64,000 nucleotides of DNA, taken from assembly GCA_026874595.1 (NCBI GenBank), contig CM049321.1:6064979-6128978 (forward strand). Direction: 5' to 3'. Positions 23,500-34,984 of this stretch are shown one piece after another. A program made the translations under genes and the position numbers. This DNA comes from Sipunculus nudus (lineage: Eukaryota; Annelida; Sipuncula; Golfingiida; Sipunculidae). Every line of letters begins with the position of its first letter. Position 1 is the first letter of the stretch. Under the pieces are notes generated by a model that was not told the origin of the DNA, ran no database searches, and was given only the letters and a program-made list of their open reading frames with translations.

Positions 23500-25090
23500 C
23501 ATCCTAAATCTAAATGACCTTGACCTCTGACCTTGTGATGGAAGGATCATTTCCTATTAGAAGGCATGTGTGGAAGATGTAAGATTTGGAAGTAAAAGGT
23601 TTGCTTTGAAATGGGCAGCAATTTGTGTTAATGACTTAGACCTTTGACCTCCTGACCCGTAAATGTACAGATATCCTTCTATAGAAATGAATGGTCTATA
23701 AGTCCAGGTTGATATCAATTCATTGTTCCAAAGAAGATGTTATCACCCGGAAACAAATTTGTGGACAGCTGGCCAATATGACCGTAAGCTTTGATCCTTA
23801 TGCTGAACCCAAATCAACAGGCTTCTTTCCCTATTGCTCGGTGAGCTATATTTGCAACTTCGTAAAATTTGAATGTAATACTCGGCTTAAATTGCATCAA
23901 TAGATTTCTAAAAAAAAGTGGGTCTGTCGACATGGCCTTTGACCTTGTGGGCAGATAAAAATGCCTACTTTAGCAGTTGGGTGATCCAAACTTTTCTGTT
24001 TGTTATTGTTCTATATCTCTACGCAATGGGCCAGCATATACCTAAAATAATTTTATATAGTCTTAATTTAAATATAATTGATGTTTTATTAAATAAGTAA
24101 TTATGGACCCTTGGCCTCGGCTTTTTTTCACATTTAGGCAGAGTATATTACAACATAAGGTTGAACCCTTTTATTGTTATAAACGGAAAATGTACGCTTG
24201 TTATTTTCTATGAATACAGTTCATGGAGTTGAATATTTGTTCCCGTTACACATGAAAATCCACTTTGATGCCTTAGAGTTAATTTTGTTTAAATCTACGA
24301 TCACTCATGTCAAGGTCATATGTCTGTGGAAAGTAATTGTATTTAACATAGTTGTAATTACAATTACCTTTCCGAGTAATTGCCATTGTAATAGATTACA
24401 TTTTTCCACTTCCGAAAGTAATTGAAAGGTTATCGATTGCTTTTTGAAAAGTTGCTGATTGAACAATTATTTTTTTTTATTTTTTTTATATTTGTCTCAT
24501 ATGAATTATCTACCAAACTGTCAAATTAATTTAAGCATTATTGTTTGTTCCTGGTGTAGTTTAAAGGCACTTATGCATTTTAAATAATATGTTTATTATC
24601 TCAAGCTACAAGATAATTTTGTCTGAATATCGCCCGGTTATCTTAAATTATTTTCGGCTTATCCGTTGGGGTATTCGATACCTAATTTTAGCTTACCCCT
24701 ACACTGTAACGGTTACCATCTTGCTGATTTGATTCAATAATTCATTGTTATACTTTTTAACAATAATAATTTCAATAAACCAAATAAAAAAGCAATATCA
24801 AAAAGGTGAAATCAGTCTATAAAAGATGTCGTATATTGTGAACAATATTATATTTATATATATATATTTTTATTGACTCGTACACTTGACTAATTACTAA
24901 CAGACAAAGGATTTTTAAAGGTTCTATCAGATTTGAGATATCAAGAAGAACTTTATGAATTTTATTTCAATTAACATGTAGAAATAACTGGTTTGTAAGG
25001 GTAATTTTAAATCGGAAGGGATATCTGAAATCAATTTTCAGATACACGGAGGGAGGGGGTAATGTAAAACCATTTTCAGACCATACTCGT
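23500..25090. repeat. Dispersed repeat, copy 1 (TGACC motifs plus GTAATTG-rich tail)
   Basis: It matches about 57360-59040 in the same orientation over about 1.6 kb with many substitutions. The left part carries TGACCTCTGACC/CCTTTGACC motifs like the tandem array at 41.2-42.5 kb. The middle is a stretch rich in GTAATTG and its complement (24330-24430). The right part has the GACTCGTACACTT landmark near 24875 and a GGGAGGGGGTAATGTAAAACC stretch near 25050. The open frames inside are AT-rich and not shared in frame. Confidence 0.6.
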
Positions 25091-25312
25091 CTTAATCTAA
25101 AGAAGGAGTTATTTTAAAATCATTAATATGGTAAAATCATCATCGGAGAGCAGTTCTGCATGTAGATTTAGGGATTCACCAGTATTTCGTTTTTCTCATT
25201 TAGTAATGTTTTAGAAATTCGTACCAGCTATTGTCATTAAAATGGTTAAACCCATATCCAAATATTCATAGATACATATTTAGGTAAACTGTATTTTCAT
25301 ATTTCAGGAGAT

Positions 25313-25640
25313 CAAACGAAATTTAGGTCCGATGGTCCCGGCGACGAACAAAGAAAATACGGGGTATTTACATGACACAACAGTGCAATATTCAATCAAT
25401 CTACTGACCGGTGTCATTTTTTTCGAATTTTTATGTTCCGATGCCGAAAAAAAATGTAGCACGTCAAATATCCGCTCTGCGTTGGGCATTCTGCGGGCAA
25501 GACTTCCGTCATATCCAACCAATGTCTTTCCTATACCCATGCTTATGCCGACACGAGATTTTGTGCAGAATTCATTTACAGGCCAAAGAATTGCTTTCCT
25601 TTGCGGAGTCAAAACCCGTGTTTCCCTACGTCAACATTAG
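25313..25640 (+). other. Unrecognised open frame after a good splice acceptor
   Basis: A frame of about 109 codons is open directly after TTTCAG (25305-25310) and ends at TAG near 25638. The composition is richer in GC than its surroundings, and frames on the opposite strand (25304-25612) and in +2 are open as well. No domain, signal peptide or second copy was recognised. It could be an old exon, part of an unknown transposon, or a GC-rich regulatory stretch. I do not assign a function. Confidence 0.2.
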
Positions 25641-26244
25641 CGAGGTTTTCCCACGACTTAGCAAAATGGCATTACGTAGGAAATGAGCAACTGAACACGC
25701 TATATTTGTTGAGACATTTGATGTTACTTTTTACAGAGATGCTGATTGAAGTAAGGGTTAATGTTTTGTTTTACCCCTGTGCCCCCCCCCCCAACCAATC
25801 ATCCATTAACCGCATAGCAAAATCTGGATCGAACACTGTTTATATGTTCCTTGCACTCGGACTCGGACAGTGTGGTCTTGACTACAACACTGGATTTCAG
25901 AAGACCCATAAACACATGCCATTTTAATTAAAAGAAGATCTAAGTGAACTGCTTTGAAAAATGGTCGCATAGACATTGTAAATGGACGGACGAGCAGACT
26001 TATCTTACGTTTGATTTAAAATTTAAAACATTAAACAATCTGAAAATTATTCAAGAGTCTTCAAACCTAACAATATCAGAACATCAATCATGTCAATTAT
26101 CCAGGGTAATTAGATGTATGTTAGTAACAGTATTTAAAATATCACTCACCACATGAAATATTAAATATGAGATAAAAATCATGAAAAAAATGAAAATAAG
26201 TCATTCGTCTGTGACCAAATCCTAAAAAAAAATTGTCCAGACAC

Positions 26245-27850
26245 CCATACTGCTGCTTTGCTTGCGTGTCCGGTTTCGCCTCTTGGACCCGATGCCTGGC
26301 TGTCTGAAGCTGACCTGGGGTGGCGTCTAGAATTCTTTTGTGCTTGTATCTTTGTTGCTTTCTCGACGTCCATCGCTTCTTCATGTCTATCAGTATCTTC
26401 TACTGTCGCCCTACAAACCCGGAACAACCACAAAAAGTTGTCCTGTCTCTCTGGGCCGTTGCTGTGGTAGCTTATACGGATCCGGCCGAGTCGGATTTAA
26501 GCGTGATCTGCTCAAGCGCCGACTTTACGTTTACCACCATCATGTTGATCATACGTTAACCATAAATAAAATGTTTTAAAATATTTTGTTTTAAGCATAG
26601 ACGGACGGACAAACGGGCTGCCCATCATCGATTAGTAGGTAGATGACAAGGTACGCCCAGAATTTGCTCTCTCTTTAACTTAGTTTGCCTATATACGTTT
26701 ACGGTGAACGTTTGCAACATTTGCAGCAAATGACCTTCCTTATATTCGAAGTACAGCTGATGTTAGATAAGATACCTATATTGAATTTATAATGGCATGT
26801 AATGCATTAATATATTAAGGAAGCAACTTTAGCAAGAAACTAGGGAAACGGCCCCAACTAGAGGATACAGGTGTGTGACTTGCTGTTGAGAAATGTTGAT
26901 TATAGGAACAATTATTATTAAAAACGAGAATAAAATAGAAAGAGAAGCTTTAAAATATGGTTGACTGCTCAATACAATCGATGTGTTGGCATTGATAGAT
27001 TATCTATGACGCCCAGACAGTAATTTTTAATTGTATGTTGTACTGTGTTTTACCTTATCATGTTCATTTGATTATATAAATTTTAAATCACTTAATTCAA
27101 TTATCTGAAGTGGAGTATTCAGATCTCGTATGGTGTTAACTAAATTCACTTTCTTGGACCTTTTATAAAAACTGAACCAAAAACGCCCATTCCTAACACT
27201 GGCTCTTTTTTTTTGTTAATATCAACGTGTTTATAACATGTGGGGCGCAAACACCTTAAGCTGAGACATATGAAATAGAATATTTGTAAAGAGTATCTTT
27301 CAACTAGTGACATTTATTTTTTTAACACACATGCTGCAAACTACTTAGATTATAAATTTTCATAGAGGTGCGCGATATTATTGATGTATATGCAATACGG
27401 TGATATATTACGCATATTGCGACCACGATGCAGTTTCAATTTTTGATATTTTTTTTTATTTTGTTAAATGTGCCTAAAACTTATTTTTCTTATTTGAAAA
27501 TAAGTTTCTTTTGCACAGTCAGGCATCTTAATCGGCTTGGATTAATGCAGGCTTAAAAAGAAGTCGTTACCGTGTCTAGAGACGTTATGTAAAATATCTT
27601 AAATTTGGTCTGATATACCAAAGATCAAATATCTGGCACTATGCATATATCTGCTCTATGACCATTTGGTATACGAGGAATATTTCCATAAGGCAAATGT
27701 TAGAACACGGTCATAATACTCTCCTCATATCTTTTGGTAACTACAGGAAGAGTCAAATTGTATCGCATATTTGTGACTATGCATACCATCTATCCCGCTC
27801 TGTGGCCAACTGCAATCCAGAATTATATATATGGGTATGTTCGTAGCCCA
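26245..27850. repeat. Inverted-duplication block B, right copy
   Basis: Reverse-complement partner of 6960-8330. The hAT-type MITE remnant is at about 27366-27850 and the protein-like LFR..HEEAMD stretch is on the minus strand near 26380-26433. The two copies keep similar peptides in that stretch, but the frames around it differ. Confidence 0.6.
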
Positions 27851-29175
27851 TCTTCATTATAACTTGGATTCTACCTTGAACAGAGTGAATTATATTGTTC
27901 AAATGTCTTCAATAATAATTAAAGAGGTTATTTCGCGATTTTGACTACCTTCGTTCAAAATAAAAACCTGACATACATAGGAATAGATTATTGCATACAA
28001 ATAGTATCTGAGATGTAATCCCTTCCAACTCATTCAGCAGACAATCACATTACAGATTATGGACCGTTATTGCTAATTCGAACGAAAACGTTACCCCTGA
28101 AATGGCCGTATTATCGACGCTTTACAGTATATGTTCTGCGGACGCTGGGAATAACAAACACATTAGGTAGACCAAAACTTGAACATATCACATGGGGGGG
28201 GGGGGGCGTCGTACAATATGATTTTTTTCTATAAACAAACAAGTATAAATATATTCATCTTACTAGAATCGAAGCGTTTACAGTATGAGAAAGGATGGGC
28301 AGTTTAATTGCTGTTTATTGACGCCCGTCCTAGACAGCCCAGGAAACAGAAACTTGTTAAGAATCAGTTGTTAAATAAACAAGTAGAATGAAACTAAAAG
28401 TGGTATGATTTCTACCGACATGATAACTGTTTGCTGATAGATTTCATGTTACTTTCAATGACGTCTCGGCTGCGGCAGTTGACATCAACAATCAAAACTT
28501 GCATTTCGCACTTCAACACAACATTCCATTGGAAAGCATGGTTAAAAATAGTCATGTGTATACTTTATGGAACATGGTAAATATTTACAAATTCTAAACA
28601 TATCGAATAGATATGTGATAGCAGGTCGTTCTCCATACAGTACATTAATAAATTGCTGTAGCAGAAATGTTACACGGCCAAGTTCAGTGGCATGACCTTT
28701 TGTTGATATGTTTCATAGGCCTGGAAAATATGGGAGATAGCACACTTGGTACTAAACACCGGAAAACATAGCCGAATTTTGCATCATGCTGTATTTTAAA
28801 CTACCCCATATTGCGCCTTTAAAGCTTAAAATTTAAAATGTGTTTACACCATGTCTCACTCTCCATCCTTTACAACCACCATTCCCCCATTCACAAATCC
28901 TATATCACCCTGAATAATAATAGTATGGAGTTAAACAAAATATTTGGAACAAAGAAAGCCGGAGGTGACCTATATAGTTTTATTTTCATGCGATATATAG
29001 CGTGCATCTTTATTGTGAGGGTCAAAAGGACAATACCCCCCCCCCCCCCGACATAGTTCGACCCTCCAAAGAATTATACCACTAACCCAACAAATTCCTC
29101 CCAAAATAACCCTCCCCCGCATTCCAGTCAATAGGCCCCCCTCCCCCCAACAATATTTCCACGGGACAGTGAACA
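27850..29175. repeat. Inverted-duplication block A, right copy
   Basis: Reverse-complement partner of about 3190-4450, directly next to block B here. It includes a G run near 28194-28206 and a C run near 29034-29049, which correspond to G-rich or diverged sequence in the left copy. Confidence 0.6.
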
Positions 29176-29321
29176 GGAGCACCGCAATCCCTTTTAACAA
29201 ACCCCTCTGACCAGAATATCAGACTCCAGTGTACCACATATTATGAAATATATTTCTCTTTTAAAAAAGTAAACTTTGCAAAAGTTTTTAGTAATAGATT
29301 GCTTTCAATATAAACATTCAG

Positions 29322-29324
<3 letters not shown>

Positions 29325-29384
<60 letters not shown>
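29325..29384. repeat. TA microsatellite at the 3' end of the LINE
   Basis: 30 TA units. In the sense of the LINE it begins immediately after AATAAAGATC, so it occupies the place of the element's 3' tail. Confidence 0.95.
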
Positions 29385-29386
<2 letters not shown>

Positions 29387-29510
29387 TCTTTATTCGTACC
29401 AAGATACATACAAATTGTGTTAATATAAACAGAAAAGAAGTGCTGTAAATGTGCTCACAGATAATATTAGCAGAGTAATAACTAAATGACAAAAGGAACC
29501 ATTATCTATG

Positions 29511-30073
29511 TTACAGCATCGCAAGTAGACAGTTTATGATTTCCAATAAATCATAATAAGAGCATCCAGCTAACTCCATCTGACCGCCTGGACAATTTAT
29601 CAGTTCTTTCAGAAACTGAACGTTGTTATTCACACGCATAACGTTAGATTTCAAGTTATTCCTCTCCTCATGTCTAATATTAGCTCCTATAAATCCAGTA
29701 CACCCGTACTGCGCTCTCTGTGCAATAAAATTTACTACAGAATTCTTTACACAGGACATAGTTGCACACATGTTTAAAACCCGTTTTTGGAGTATACCAG
29801 TAATTGGTTTAAAGCCGCTAATCCCGTACACAATATCTGTATGTGAATTTCTAGGAAGTCTCTATACTCTACGTATAGCCATTCTGTACATTGTGGACAT
29901 ACGTTCTATTGACTTGTTATTAAGACACCTCGTTTGACATCTGTTTAAAGAACAACAAAAATTGTGGAAGAGTACATTCAAAGAAACAGATGAAAGAGTT
30001 CCGAAATTCGCCATCAACTTATTAACCGTGAATATAAAATCACTCCTTTTTCTAAATATAGCTACGTCACCAG
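29511..30073 (-). pseudogene. LINE C-terminal domain remnant
   Basis: The minus frame 29511-29831 ends the LINE protein. It has a spread of cysteines and basic residues that suits the C-terminal nucleic-acid-binding part of non-LTR proteins, but no classical CCHC was identified. It is separated from the RT frame by frame breaks near 29840-30073. Confidence 0.5.
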
Positions 30074-31275
30074 TTAATCATAATTCAAATATACACCCAA
30101 AGGACGACCATTTTCTTTCCATTTCAATTTGATATTACTTAACTCGAGTTCGGGACATGAACATGGTTTCCTGCTAAATATTATACAAGTAGTGTTTTTT
30201 GACATTATATGTAACTTTGTATTCCTGGCCGAATTCTTCGCAAATTTAATCATTTCTTGTGATCCATTCCGAAATGGACTTAAAAGTGTAACATCGTCCG
30301 CATATACAACAGCTCCCGCAAAGTGACTTCCAGCATAACATCCTATACTCTTTTCCTTCAATCTGCCCACTAGTACATCCATGTAAACACTAAAGAGCAG
30401 CAAGGATAATATACCGCCTTGTCTCAATCCCTTGGACACAGAAAAGCAATTTTAAAGCTTGCTTTTCCATCTCACACATACCTATTGTCTCATATACATA
30501 TCAAGTAACAGTCGAATGATAATCGCAGGTACTTTTCTACGATAAAGGAGGTTAAATAATTTTACAAAATGAATTTTGTCAAAAGCTTTAGAAGCGTCTT
30601 GTAAACAACAGTATACATTGGAACTACGTGACATGTAGTTTGCAGCAATATCCTTTAACACAGAGGTACACATAATAGTGGAATGTTGCTTTTTGAAAGC
30701 AAACTGCAGATTTGATGTCTCAAGTTGTTTACGGCATCGTTGAAGGATAACAATTTAAAACAGTGTACAAATACTACTACCAACTAGATACCACGATAAT
30801 TTTTACTGTTTGATAAATTTCCTACAGGATCCTTTGGTTTCGACAAAATACCATATTCAAGTAGATAATCGGGTGTAAACCCATGTAAAAGCATCAAATT
30901 AAACACAAGTGACAATAACACAAATAACTGATGAAAACCATGAATTATATGATCAGAAGACAGACCCTTATTTCCATCACCTTTTCCTGATTTTCAAAGC
31001 TTGGCTGCCTGTTTTACATGATCGACGTATATGGCATAGGTCTCATGGCAATGCGATATCAATCTGGATGTTTGTTGTCTAATACAGGCTATTTCATCAT
31101 AATCAGTCACAACACTGTTATACAAGTTACAATATTTAGTCTTAAAATACTGGACAATATCATCATCTTTGCACTGATCATCAATAATATTCGGAAGTAT
31201 TTTATTTGATATTTCCATCTTCTTAAGCTCACCCCAGAAGTATCTCTTGTTATAAAAGCAAGCCAATTCGGACAT
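30074..31275 (-). pseudogene. LINE reverse transcriptase domain
   Basis: Three consecutive minus frames give RT blocks in order: 31275-30994 (pre-RT/fingers), 30673-30482 (ASKAFDKIHFVKLF, motif A with its aspartate), and 30439-30074 (KGLRQGGILS, then YADDVTLLSPF, motif C with both aspartates). Motifs A and C keep their catalytic aspartates although the frame is interrupted between them. Confidence 0.8.
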
Positions 31276-31733
31276 ACGACTTTTTCTTCAAATATTTTAT
31301 TTCCGTTTGATATCGCATCCTCGTTGCCCTACAAATATCCGCTACTAATCCGTTTTGTGGTCTGCCACACTGGATGCATATGGCATGCCAGAAAAGAGCT
31401 CTGTCCTTATTCGGCTTAACTAGCTCATTCCAGTAAGTTTTTATTCTTACGAAATCTAGATTTCATTTTGATACAACTCAGACCTGCAGTAATGCATTTG
31501 TTTGTAATATGTACACACAACTCATTTATTAATTGTTTGTGTTTTATATCATCGCACATCCTATCTTTACAGGTAATTACATCACAATATTGTGCACCTA
31601 AATCATTCATGAGACTTTCAAGAGTGTTGCGATATGAATCAAGTTCTTCATTTGAAGCATGGATCCAGTCCAATTTATTTACAAAACTATCTGAATCTTT
31701 CGCTGCGTAGTTGTGAATGACCGCGTCCGCTTT

Positions 31734-32448
31734 TTATGATATTATGACAGGTTTGTGAAATGAACTATTCAATGCACAGTCCAGTACATTTACTGACATT
31801 ATGTCATTATAAAGGTTTTCTGTACATAGAAAGTTATCAATAGTAGAAATACGTCCCTGGCCATCTTCATATGTATCATCTGAGGATAAATCGGCTCTAA
31901 ATACCACCTGAAGACCTAAGGTACGACAATACTCTCTGAGATATTTCGATCGTGCATTATTTCTCTGAATATCTGTATTCAGATCTCCCGCTATTATAAT
32001 AGCTGTGGGCTCAATCTTTTCAATAAGACAATGGACATAATTAAGACATTCAACATTTAACGGATTAAAATCAACACTGGAATAGTTTTCACAGGGCAAA
32101 TAGGCGTAAACTAATTACACGAGGGCTCCACCGTTTAACATCATAGTAGCCGCACAAATGCGCTTATGTTCATATTTAATGGGATTTACGTTCGACAAGG
32201 TCTTTTTCCACATAACAGCTACACTGCCATATGGCCGGCCTTGTAGGATGTTTTCTCTACTCTCCATTCCACTATTAGCCGTGAGCATATACTAAGCATT
32301 CACTGTATCCAATACCTGGGATCTCGACTCGGAAAGCCACGTTTCCTGGAGAAAAACAATACCAACATATTCATTAAGTAAAAGATCGCAAAGAAAATTG
32401 CGTTTCGCATACGTAACCAAGCCAGTTGGGTTGTAAGTTAAAAAATGC
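31734..32448 (-). pseudogene. LINE AP-type endonuclease domain
   Basis: Starting at ATG 32446-32448, the minus strand encodes FLQETWLSES, with the conserved Q-E-T catalytic glutamate. It then has a stop, RPYGSVAVMW (the G-G-V-A/I-type strand), a second stop, and AIIIAGDLNTDI (the G-D-x-N motif). The order matches APE endonucleases of non-LTR elements. Confidence 0.75.
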
Positions 32449-32599
32449 ATTCTGAATCAATAAGTGAAAAAGAAAAAAAAAAACAAGAGTTAGTTTCCGC
32501 AGCCTGCCGACAAATTTTCGGCATCCAATTCTATGAAGCAGCATTTATGACAATTCTAGGAGGCATGTGTACATGTGCCAAGCCTGTCTATAAAGAAGG

Positions 32600-32608
32600 T
32601 ATATAAAG
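32600..32608 (+). promoter_or_regulatory. TATA box of the VWD gene
   Basis: TATATAAAG, preceded by CTATAAAGAAGG and ACATGTGCCA. About 30 bases downstream a short exon ends at a GTAAGA donor. The whole arrangement is conserved in the inverted copy at 2641-2745, which is the main reason to believe it. Confidence 0.55.
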
Positions 32609-32629
32609 CTAATCCAGAACTGGAGCCTG

Positions 32630-32663
32630 AGCACGTAAGAAAGAACTCACCAAAACAGACAAG
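32630..32663 (+). other. Predicted 5'UTR exon of the VWD gene
   Basis: The start is inferred from TATA spacing. The end is fixed by CAAG followed by donor GTAAGA at 32664. The next acceptor is probably TTGCTACAG at about 34162-34170, which would leave 13 untranslated bases before the ATG. Confidence 0.45.
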
Positions 32664-33019
32664 GTAAGATGTCATAATCATTTTAATGAACGTGCCACTG
32701 TGTACAAACAGAATTTATGTTACCCGAGGTGGGTACATCGCATGTGTGGAAGATTAAAAGACAGTATTTACGATTGGTGAGAACCTGTTAAGCAATGAGT
32801 CCCCTTTTCCCGCTTTGCCGGCTGGTGAACAATTTCTGTCCATAACCTCTACTGATAGGGCAACCTATAATAGTGTGATAACGGGGATAAGTGGGTTTGC
32901 CCACGATGGTGAAAGAGGGGTGGTAGGGAATCGTAATATCTTATTTCTTAATTTCTTATCAAAATTCAACTATTATATATTTTATCTGACTTCACGATTT
33001 TTACGATTCGACTACTAAT

Positions 33020-33392
33020 AATCAATCATTCTCATTAAGAATACAACAAATTTGCTCGTGGAAATTATTAATATTGGAAATAATAAGCAATATGTAATGA
33101 AACAGGTGCAAATATTTTTCTTTAGACCTTTAGTGTTCGGAACACCACTCGGACTTACTTGATATTGACACCAGCAGTTTCCTCATTTGCTCGATTTTAT
33201 CATGTCAAAAGTGCTGCATATCTTCTTTTTCATAAAGCTGAAGCAATTCACATCTGCAGTAAATGTTGAAGGTTTGATAAAACATACATTGAAAACTGAA
33301 CGAAATATATATCACCTCTGTTGCAAATACAAAGAGTGTCAGAATTTTAAAAAAATCAATTGCTGTATGAATGAATATATATTAATATATAT

Positions 33393-33461
<69 letters not shown>

Positions 33462-34160
33462 CCTTCCAATTTTGCAACACAAATTAGATATTTATTTTTA
33501 GCGTCATTGGCCCTTAAAGTACACACATTTATTCTTATACAAACTCATATCTTGATCCTTTCTTTTACATATATTCACATTGAATGCAAATCGCCTGGGT
33601 CGCTAGTAGTTCCTTTGCCTTCTTGATTGGAAGAACATACTGGCAAATCATGTAATTCATACTGCAGTATGCTAAATCTGTTTATTTAGTCATCGCTTAC
33701 TTTATGGATTTGTTCGTCAACCTTATTTTACTATAATTTAAGCATTTTGCATTGGCCATAAAGCGTTATTAATTTTCAAACCTTGTCAATACACGTCCCT
33801 TGCCAAAAATTCACTCGAAACCAAACCATCTCTGGACGCTTCTCTCGGATTCCTTTTGGTTAGCTTCTGCTCGCCCTTGGCGAAGCCGGTCAGGTTTATT
33901 TCTTCATATTTCTCAAAACATCCGGGTCTGTCATTTTGCATACACACTAAAACCTGGATGTCGCAGGTCGCATTTAGCAATCATGGGTACACCATTAGGA
34001 AAATTTATTAATCACACATTTAATAATAAAACTTATGATAATTGTTAGTGTTTACTAAACCTTCAAAGTGTCATGCAGCGTTGGAAGTTATCCACGTCTC
34101 ATTGCCAAATTTGCGATTTTAACATCAAATTTTAATTTAATTATCGACGCAGTTTATTAT
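33020..34160. other. First intron of the VWD gene
   Basis: It holds a TA microsatellite at 33396-33459 and a more GC-rich stretch at about 33790-34000 with overlapping unrecognised frames on both strands. No gene is supported. Confidence 0.4.
33396..33459. repeat. TA microsatellite
   Basis: About 32 TA units, in the first intron of the VWD gene. Confidence 0.95.
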
Positions 34161-34183
34161 TTGCTACAGGTACAGACGCCACC

Positions 34184-34226
34184 ATGAAGTACAATGGGAG
34201 GTTCATCCTCTTATCCGTGCTGTCAT
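34184..34226 (+). CDS. VWD-domain secreted protein, exon 1 (start codon and signal peptide)
   Basis: ATG at 34184 sits in a strong GCCACCATG context and encodes MKYNGRFILLSVLS plus one base, then donor GTGAGT at 34227. The peptide is a typical n-region (K, R) and the start of the hydrophobic core. Phase 1 at the donor fits the 27-nt exon at 44811, which completes the signal peptide (FLAEVHGAR). It also fits exon A copies directly. The export signal predicts an extracellular product. The 10.6-kb intron to the next exon of the preferred model contains duplicated exons and repeats, so other splicing choices are open. Confidence 0.65.
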
Positions 34227-34732
34227 GTGAGTAGTTTATTACATCCGCCATGTTATGTTTCTTTGTTTTTTTTCGTTTGTCCTTTTGTCTGTTTCCTTTT
34301 TGCTACATTTATAAAATATATAACAGATTTTGATAATTTTTTTAGAATATCTGGGCAATGATACAAGGAAAAAATGATTTGATTATTCTCTTAGTCCGGT
34401 TCATCATCTATATCCAGACATTTTATATAAAATATTTATGTGTTATATGCTGAAACATGGTGTGAGATCAGTAAACAACGCAGGTCATAAACCCCATATA
34501 ATGATCAATTGGTTTACTGATCTCAGGCTAGGTGGCAGCACATTTAAATGTTGCGTGGATCCAAATAAAACATTGATTCAGTCCAATGACCGAGTGTGAT
34601 AACATTTTCTGCGGAGATATTTTGAGAGTTTAACAAAAGGGTTTTCTTGTGTACTTATGAACCTGCTGTTTGTACATGTTTCTCCCCAGACTGATGCACT
34701 GGTATTGCAGGTAAATCGCGTTATTTTCACAG

Positions 34733-34964
34733 ATATATGTTGCAAGCTGAGCGGTTACGGGAAGTACAAACAATTCGACAATCCTCGAGTGTACATTTCA
34801 GAAGCAACTGTGTGTACAATTTCGCATCTGACGTAAACGGAGTATTTCAAATCTAGGTCTATCCTGAATTTCATAAAGATAACCCTAAAGTCAGCTTCGC
34901 AAATAGTACGATCATTCATTATGACGGCAAGACGGACTATCTCAACTACACGGAAGTCCAGTTG
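34733..34964 (+). pseudogene. Dead copy of VWD exon A
   Basis: Very similar to exon A at 45299-45531, with intact acceptor (CACAG) and donor (GTATGT). It is broken in two ways: a one-base deletion after AATCCT (the exon is 232 rather than 233 nt), and a TAG in place of the TGG tryptophan codon in the FQIW motif. Either alone would truncate the protein. It lies only 0.5 kb downstream of the signal exon, so a transcript using it would be non-productive unless skipped. Confidence 0.85.
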
Positions 34965-34984
34965 GTATGTCGGAAATTTATTTC

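Larger units (their letters stand above)
29385..32448 (-). mobile_element. LINE (non-LTR retrotransposon) with endonuclease and reverse transcriptase, decayed
   Basis: Minus-strand order is: APE-type endonuclease, starting with MHFLTYNPTGL at 32448 and including FLQETWLSESRS and the AGDLNTDI motif near 32000; a linker; reverse transcriptase with ASKAFDKI (palm aspartate) near 30590, GLRQGGILS near 30420 and YADDV near 30290; and a C-terminal domain to 29511. A 3' UTR follows, with AATAAA at about 29387-29392 (complement), then a TA microsatellite. At least two in-frame stops in the endonuclease and several frame breaks show it is inactive. Length (about 3.1 kb) suits an ORF2-only or 5'-truncated copy. 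It sits between blocks A and P of the right arm and is absent from the left arm. Confidence 0.85.
32570..33000. repeat. Inverted-duplication block P, right copy (promoter and first intron)
   Basis: It matches the reverse complement of 2640-2745 and of 1140-1365. The second match includes the GTGTGGAAGATTNAAAGACA and GTCCATAACCTCT landmarks, in the intron after the 5'UTR exon. Confidence 0.65.

Noticed and set aside
29241-29492. Open frame with a long alternating IY peptide; similar ones at 33187-33501 and 49325-49531
   Set aside because: They are translations of TA microsatellites and not genes.
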